DNA of 64,000 nucleotides from Parus major (Eukaryota; Chordata; Aves; Passeriformes; Paridae). Location: positions 21,037,511 through 21,101,510 of the forward strand of contig NC_031776.1 in NCBI RefSeq assembly GCF_001522545.3, in the 5' to 3' direction. The first letter of the stretch is position 1, and each line of letters begins with the position of its first letter. Under the pieces are notes generated by a model. That model had not been told where the DNA came from, did not search any database, and saw only the letters and a list, made by a program, of their open reading frames with translations. Below are positions 57,301 to 64,000 of the stretch, one piece after another. Both the position numbers and the translations under genes were made by a program.

Positions 57301-60300
57301 ATTTAGAAACTATGGCACACGTGAAAGAAAATATTACATTGATAAACTGCAAAAGGACAAGGCACCATTGAAGAATAACCCCAAGAATGTTTACTGGGCT
57401 TTTTTTTTCCTTTTACCATACAATTCCTTGAAGTGGTACAAGCCATGTCTTGCTCAAGTATCCATAATACTGCAAGAAGCTTCCAATTTTTTCAAAATTA
57501 CATGTAAAAATATTTTAATAATTCATTTAAGCAATTTAAAATCATTTGATTATTTTAAATGCTGTTAGAAACTGAAACCATGGCCTTTTTTTATTATTTT
57601 AGAAGCTTTTGCTGTAGCTAAGATGCCCTAAGTACCAAGGGTAAGAGCAGTCTGCAGGTACAGAAAGCTCTCCTGTTTATATCTGCAAGAGCGGTTGGTG
57701 TGACTGGAAAAGCCAAAAAGATCTTTAGGTTTGCCTGACTTCAGGTAGACAAAGGCTGCTTCACATTCAATTTAGGAGTTAAAATTCACGTTCTCCTCCT
57801 CCCTGAGATCACTGCCCATTAATTGCATCCACTCAATCATTTGTAGAGCAGTGTTTTAAAACAGATCTGTGAAATGATCTGTGGCTGTGATTTGATAGAC
57901 GTTTTTTTCAATGTCAGTGTTAACATAAGGAGCAATGAGGAAGCTGCTGCTGCTCACCAACTTGATGCTGCTTTCTCAGTACTGCCAGGACAGCCATTTG
58001 TGCAGCCCTGCAGCAAACTGAGAGGCTATCAAAAATGCTGGGTTTAACCCTGTTCACTTCTCTGAGAGGCTTCAAGCTGCATCCCAGAAATAGTTGTCTT
58101 GGCATAACAGAAAAAGAGGTCTTGGAAAAGCTGATTGCTTGTAACACTAATACAGGCTATGGAAGACATTTCTGTCAAATCATTCTTTAAGCTTAAGCTG
58201 CTCAAAGAATGTCTGTGGGTTTTGGGATTTTGTTTGGGTGGGGGGGGTTGTTTTGTTTTTTGGTAACTGAGGCAATTTAACAGAGACCCTTTTGAAGCTT
58301 ATCTCAAAGTAGTACAAGAGCAAAGATGTGTTCACCTTCCCAGAAAGGCAGAAGAGAAAGAAGAAGTCAGAGTTTCTCAGTGCTGACAGGCTGGAAATCA
58401 CTAACAAGTTGAATGGACAGTTACTAGCCTTCTGCCAGCTTTGCAGAAGGAAATGAGCCAGGAGAGACCACAAGAGTCAGTAGCACAGGCTACAACAGAA
58501 CTGCAGCCACTTCTTCACCTGGGCTTCTGTTATTCACCTTTAGCCACCTGACCTCCCAGTGGTCTTGCACTTTCTTCCCCATTTACTACAAAGATATGAA
58601 AGAAACAAACCTCTGTGAGCTTGATCTGTTCCCCAGGGAGGCACACTGGGTAGCCTACAGCTGAGAATCTCACTTCTGCTACAACGTGCAAAAAGCTGGG
58701 TTGGTTAGCAACTTCTCTGTTGGCTTTTCCCCTATATTTGCACACACTCATATAGTTTCATTATATATACATATAAATAAAAGCCAGAAAAGTAAACAAA
58801 CAGTTCACAGTAAATCTCACCTCCTTTCCTTCCAAAGCTGGCAACAGGTATTTTGATTGTTTCCTTCTGTCTGCAGGGGAAAGTTAACAGTCTCTGTTTA
58901 AAGCTAAACTTTAAGGAAGCAAATGTATCAAATATTTCCATATCAGAAAAAATACAGGAGGACAGTTATCATAATAAACTTGCATTTTGGTGCACTGCAG
59001 GATTTGGATAATGTATACTCATCACTGAAATCAATATGGTCATTAATGGCTTAAAAGAACTGAATAGCTTCTCTGCATATGTATGTCCATGATTGGAAAC
59101 ACCATAACTAAAATAAGCTTGGTCACAGGATGTCATTTAAAAATCCAAACTTGCATTACCGCAATTTTCTTTTAACTGTCCTTCCCTCAAAAGGGAAATA
59201 ATAGTTGATGTTATTAATGCAGTGAGAGTATACACAGAGCATCTCAAAATTGATCTGAAAACAGAAATTTTAAAATCCATGTCTAATATTTGCTCCTAAT
59301 ACTACTGTTAGACAACTGTTACAATTGGAAAGAGTTGCCCATTTGGGGAGTTCTAGTTCACCACTCCGTTGTTCATTGGTATTTTCAGGTCACTTAAATT
59401 TGGACTTTTAATAATGAAAACGTTTTTTCTTAGGTAGCATAGGGATGAAGTTATATAAAAGGATTATGCACAAATGTGTATACACAAATAGGTATAAACC
59501 AATAGCTACTGTGTTTATACTTGGCATGTTTCAGCATGTATTTTGAAATCAACTGGAAACAGTCTTAAATTACTCCATCTCCTTGCATGAGACATATGAA
59601 TTTCACACTACAGTGCACTATTTTTATCTAGCATTAACACTCCACAATGTGATCCCTCAACGAAAGAGGGTTCTCCTGGTTTGGCAACTTTTGAGTTAGT
59701 AGAGAAATAAATATCAAAATCAGCTTTGACATACATAGAAAACAATGGCTACTAAACTGCCCTATTAGTGGAGAGTATCAGGCTACACACAGGTGACAGC
59801 AATTTACTTTGCAATTTGTACACTGAGTGACTTGATGCAAATCATTTCATCTTCCGTAACTCAGTTTCTCCACCTGAGACTATATAACAAGCTTTGGACA
59901 AGCACTTCCAGATCTCCTGTTGAGGAGTTACATGCAGCAGATGATCAACAATTTTATTAACAGTGTTCAAAAGTGGCTCAAAGTTTTTGGTGCAACTGCA
60001 ACCATTTCAGCTTCACTAGGGATGATAAACAGCAAGAGGTAAATCAGCTGAAAAACTGTGCATTGCAGAAAAACATTATTTCACCAAGGAAAAAATCTCA
60101 CTGCAGTTAAAGTCATCAAACCTGAACAGAGACTTCACATATGAAAAGGTGGGGGGCAAGGCAGGGGGCTAGCCTATCTTCCCATACGTTTTGTATGAAA
60201 AGAAGAAAAAAATGTACATATTACCATCAATACTAAGTAATCTGTTAATTAAAGCTAGAGTTTAATCATGTCATGCATGAATGGAGTCTCAGTAGCGCAA

Positions 60301-62074
60301 GTCCAGAGTTACATTACTCTTGCTTCCATAACATGATCAGTTCTGTAAATACAGACCCAGTTTCTGGATCACATAGACCTGAATCTCAATAGACCCAAGC
60401 TGGACTAGGTGGTTTGCAGGTCAGCTTCCCAGACTGCTTTCTGACTTTCAGAAGTGCAGCAAACCTAATTCTACTACATTTATTGCTGAGCTGGAGTTAC
60501 TTCAGTAACACAGATTCAAACAGACTGCTTTAAAGCTACTGAAGTACATTCATATAAAATTTCCAGATAAGCAGAGATTCTTTTACAAGCTGCACCACCA
60601 CAGAAACAGACAGAAATCATTTGAATTTTTTGTATTATAGAAGTTATGGCCTTCTCCAAAATCTGCAGAAAAGCAAGCAGAGACTCTTGTGGAGCTATTG
60701 CAGTAGTCCAGCAAGTACTCATCATACCAGTTCTCTGTTATTAAAGGTGTCCTTAACATTTGCCCTTTCCCATCATCCTAGATGTTACAAGGTAGTTACA
60801 GGTATTATTAATTTGCACTCCATAATTCTTGTCAGGAGTGAATAATTTCCAAGGAAGTTGACAAACTAGTTTATATACTAGTATTACTTAATATTGCTTT
60901 TAAAGTATTCTCTAACTTATAATGTTCTAAATCATGGTTTTCAAATGAATATCACTGAAATGGCATGTTACAACAGGTGATGGAACACAGCCTTTCCCAT
61001 TAAGCTACAGGCTAAATCCTGTTGCTCAATGTCACACTGAGTAATTGAGAAGCAATTCATAGGCAAGCAAATTTCTGAATTTCTTCACAATCAGATAAAT
61101 CACTGTCTCAATAAGGTCACAAACAGTGAATACTCTGGTCCACAGAATCTTCTTCTAAGTTTACTCCCTACCTGAGGCACAGGGGACACCGCTGACTCCC
61201 AGGGCTGACAGCTTTCAGATAAACACAAATCTGTCAGGCTTTTCAGCTTGCCTAGTATCATTTCACTTATATATAGCTTTGAAATACATTTACATGAAAG
61301 TTCTTTATAAAAAGTCAACCTCAATCCCTGTTAGTTTTCTGTTTTTCCACAGCACACTGAAAACAACTGCAACTTTAAAGACATGACGCCAGCATATTGT
61401 TTACAAGTATCCAACTACATGACACAAATTTGTTACAGAAACATTACTTAAGTCAGCTGCATACTATAAATAGCACCGTTAATTTTTTATTATCGCTCCT
61501 CTTCTATTTAATTCTACTTCCTTCCCATCCAGGTATCCCAGCCTGAAGTGCTCTGCCTTCACTTCCCCCCGCGCCCCTCTAACTTCAGCTGCACTGCCGG
61601 GGATCGTGGCAATGCCGCACTCCGGGAGCAGCAGCGCTGCGGTCCGTGAGGTGCCTCTGACAGGGCACAGAGCGCTGGTGCTGCCCGCAGCACGAACCAG
61701 GGCGGCCGCTGCGGGCCGGGAGGAGGCGGCCGGGCCCTGTGGCCCGTGCGGCGCCGAGGCCCGTCCGGCTCCAGCGGCCGGGCCCCCGCCCTGCGCCGCT
61801 CCCCGGCCCTTCTCGCCACTTCCCCCCAGACCGTTCGCAGCTGCTCCCACTGCCCTGAAGCGCCCGGACTTCCCAGCGGAAAGCCCAGGGGCCCAGCGCG
61901 CTCCCCTCCCGGGCCGGTGCCGCCCGCCAGACCCGCCCGGTCCCGCTCCCGTCCGCGGCCCTGCTCAGAGGGCGCGTTCCCCGGGCGCCGCCGGGCAGAA
62001 ACTCCCCGGGCCGCGTTCCCGCTGCCACCGCGGGGCCCCTCAGCACCCCGGCCAGGAGACGGCCGGGCCCTCAC
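54305..62074 (-). other. PSMD14: PSMD14 intron 1 (about 7.8 kb)
   Basis: AT-rich intron between the predicted 5' UTR exon and the ATG exon, with donor GTGAGG and acceptor TTTCTAG. It holds a MIR-like SINE remnant (59812-59885), a G/T-rich tract with a run of eight or more G (58212-58263) and A/T microsatellites. No internal exon is recognised; open frames up to 131 codons on either strand have no recognisable content. Confidence 0.7.
59812..59885 (+). mobile_element. MIR-like ancient SINE fragment
   Basis: GAGTGACTTGATGCAAATCA, then CTTCCGTAACTCAGTTTCTC and CACCTGAGA, parallels the MIR core (TGACCTTGGGCAAGTCACTTAAC...CTCAGTTTCC.CATCTG). It is diverged and short. MIR copies are shared by amniotes, so one in a bird intron is plausible. 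Confidence 0.45.
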
Positions 62075-62260
62075 CTGGGCCGGAGCCTCCCGGGCCGCGG
62101 TGAATCAGCCGGATCTCATTCAAACCGAGCCCTTCCCGGTTCACAGGGCACCCGGCAGCGGCTTCCGGCCCCCGGCCGGCGGGGAGGAGCTTCTGAGAGT
62201 GGAGAGCGGCGGAGGGGAGCGGCCTCCCAGGGGAGCGGGCCGATGTGAGGCGCCATGAAC
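61560..62260 (-). promoter_or_regulatory. PSMD14: CpG-island promoter of PSMD14
   Basis: About 700 bp of CpG-dense sequence at the 5' end of the gene, isolated in AT-rich surroundings, as for a housekeeping promoter. It has no TATA box. An ETS/GABP-type motif CCGGAAGC on the gene strand lies at 62161-62168. Beyond the island, TGAGTCA at 62362-62368 is an AP-1/NFE2-like site. Several overlapping frames of 100-170 codons here are composition artefacts. Confidence 0.75.
62075..62230 (-). other. PSMD14: PSMD14 exon 1 (predicted, 5' UTR only)
   Basis: The first coding exon has only AAAT before its ATG after a splice acceptor, so an upstream non-coding exon must exist. The CpG island contains a strong donor, CCCAG|GTGAGG, with the exon ending at 62075. 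The 5' end is approximate; the transcription start probably falls between about 62160 and 62260. Other donors in the island cannot be excluded. Confidence 0.55.
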
Positions 62261-64000
62261 TGCTCTGCTATAGAGTGCTGGGGATTAACTTGGTCCCCTG
62301 GCAGCCGAATGCCACCAGTGCCGAAAGAACGACACGACGGGATGGCAGGAGAATCAACAAATGAGTCATCAAATTAATAAAAGAATTATTACTGTAATAG
62401 GAACAGTATCGCATGCACTCCTCTCAAAAACAGTGTTACAGAAAATACGAGGATTTAGAGAAGAGAAATGAGAGTGACCACATATATATATATAAAACCA
62501 GCACAAGAAGAAATGGAAAAGCATCAGAATTTTGGCTAAAAAAAGATAATAGGGAGATAATCATATAAAAGTGTGCATGCTGTTGAGTAATGCATACTTG
62601 CCTGATGCAAACAGAGAAGTGAATTGGAATTTCTATTACCCTTACGTTAACTTTGGAGCAAAAACTCTGTTGTAAATTAAAAGAGGAAAACACAAAGGCC
62701 AAGGGAGTACATTGCCAGACAGCATGTGAGCAAGATGTGGATGTCAGTGCCCCTTACAAACTTATTATGGCTTACACAATAAAAATTTTTAGAAGTTGAT
62801 TTATGTGTAGTTACTGAAATACTGCAAGTATTTTAGAAAGTATTGGGACAATTTAAGAACCTATACAAGCAATTTATTAAGGACTCTGTATAAAATTTCT
62901 GCCATGAATGAACAAGATGAGCCTCAAGGTTTATTTGAAAGCTCCTTTAAAGACTGAGAATGTAGTATTAGAAGATGTTCAGCATTTTCTCTTTCACAGA
63001 TCAGCTACATGGAAGCAGGTAAAAAGGTACTAAGTTGTAAATTAAATGGGAATAACCTCAGACAGATATGGTCACCACTTCCACAGCACTTCAGCAGACA
63101 CAGAAGTCCTAGTTTTTTATATCATGAAGTATAAAATTAATCCAAAGAAAGAGAAAGGGAATTACCATTATATGGTATTCTGCTTTATAAGAGGGGCAAC
63201 GTTTTTGAAAAGCAAAATAATTTTCCATTTTGTTTTCAGATCTTTGCTAGGCTGAGGGCATCTCAAGAGTTAAAATTTCAAAAGATTCTTAAAAAGCTAA
63301 AGGTTTAAAATGTGGTTTAAGTTGTGGGCCAGTAATTTCTTTCTCAAGCTACTAATGCAAAACCTATTAGTGTAACTTACTGGTGCACCCACAGCCAAAT
63401 TACTGAGAAACAAAGAGTAAAACCTACGTGTCTCTGTCTGTGTGTATATGTTTATCTGGGTATGTTTGTCTCTAACAGAAGAAATCTTGCACCCTTCTTC
63501 AAACAGGCTGTTATAGTCCTTCCTGTTATAACCTGGTAAAACTTAGCTCCTGTAATCTTGAGACTGTATTTTGAGACTTGTGCATGTCTTAGTGTTCTCA
63601 GAAGTCATTATATTAATTATGTGGCCAAAGATTTTTATTTTGGATTAAATGAATGAGATAAAATATTAATTCAGTGGATGGAAATGCATTATGTTGCTGG
63701 TTTGTACCATGATTTTGAGACTAATCCATTTATTTCTCCATGTCCACTGGAATTCTGACACCTTAAGGAAAAATACCCATTATATTAGGGTTCTCACTCT
63801 GCAGTCATGTGTTTTTAAGGTACCCTGTATTTCTGAAAAAAGAAAGAAACACAAATATTTATTTGTGAAAAGTGATCATTTATCTGGGTTAATGTGTATA
63901 ATAAGGAAAAACAACATAGTAAAATCTTTATAATTTGCCTATACCCACTGATTTAAATGAGCAATGGCATTTCAAACCATTTGAAGATTTGGCCCTTCTT
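62261..64000. other. Intergenic DNA upstream of PSMD14
   Basis: AT-rich, no gene recognised. It contains an AP-1/NFE2-like TGAGTCA (62362-62368) and a TA-dinucleotide run at about 62480-62494. In mammals the next gene upstream is TANK, as I recall; no TANK exon is visible here. Confidence 0.6.

Noticed and set aside
60375..60445. CR1-like GGACTAGGTGGTTTGCAGGT
   Set aside because: It shares the GGACTAG.TG word and a CTTCC downstream, but the rest does not follow the CR1 3' end well enough to call.
61559..62258. Several overlapping 120-170 codon frames on both strands
   Set aside because: They are composition artefacts of the PSMD14 promoter CpG island, and the predicted exon 1 there is untranslated.

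Overview
The window is a piece of a vertebrate nuclear genome, most likely a bird or another sauropsid. It has multi-exon genes with canonical splice sites, AT-rich introns broken by CpG islands, and CR1 LINE remnants (about 32870-33118 and 47495-47563). It holds two protein-coding genes, both on the minus strand: the neuronal T-box transcription factor TBR1 and the proteasome-lid deubiquitinase PSMD14 (RPN11/POH1). Read in the direction of transcription the order is PSMD14 then TBR1, the same head-to-tail order I recall from the human chromosome 2q24 locus.

Layout from left to right. 1-2800 is AT-rich DNA downstream of TBR1 with no gene seen. 2810-4150 is a CpG island that ends where the TBR1 3' UTR begins. 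4155-5725 is the TBR1 3' UTR. 5726-11885 is the TBR1 coding region in six exons, predicting 677 residues with the T-box spread over all six exons. 11886-13260 is the TBR1 5' flank: a 38-base homopolymer, inverted CCAAT boxes, a homeodomain/E-box cluster and a CpG island. 13260-16040 is intergenic. 16045-62230 is PSMD14: ten coding exons (310 residues, complete) plus a predicted non-coding first exon inside a CpG-island promoter at about 61560-62260. 62260-64000 is intergenic DNA upstream of PSMD14.

Both reading frames were rebuilt exon by exon. Every junction keeps frame and the residue totals agree with the families. PSMD14 keeps the complete JAMM zinc-protease site (Glu52, His113, His115, Asp126). 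TBR1 intron 2 needs a GC-AG splice pair.

The two genes are functionally unrelated: one a housekeeping proteolysis gene with a CpG promoter, the other a developmental regulator in a cluster of CpG islands. I found no operon-like, CRISPR, phage or other exotic system. The more unusual items are the GC-AG intron, the CpG island abutting the TBR1 poly(A) site, the homopolymer just upstream of the TBR1 start codon, a four-tract G-quadruplex motif, a small exon-like reading frame in PSMD14 intron 6, and a 199-codon open frame in PSMD14 intron 2.
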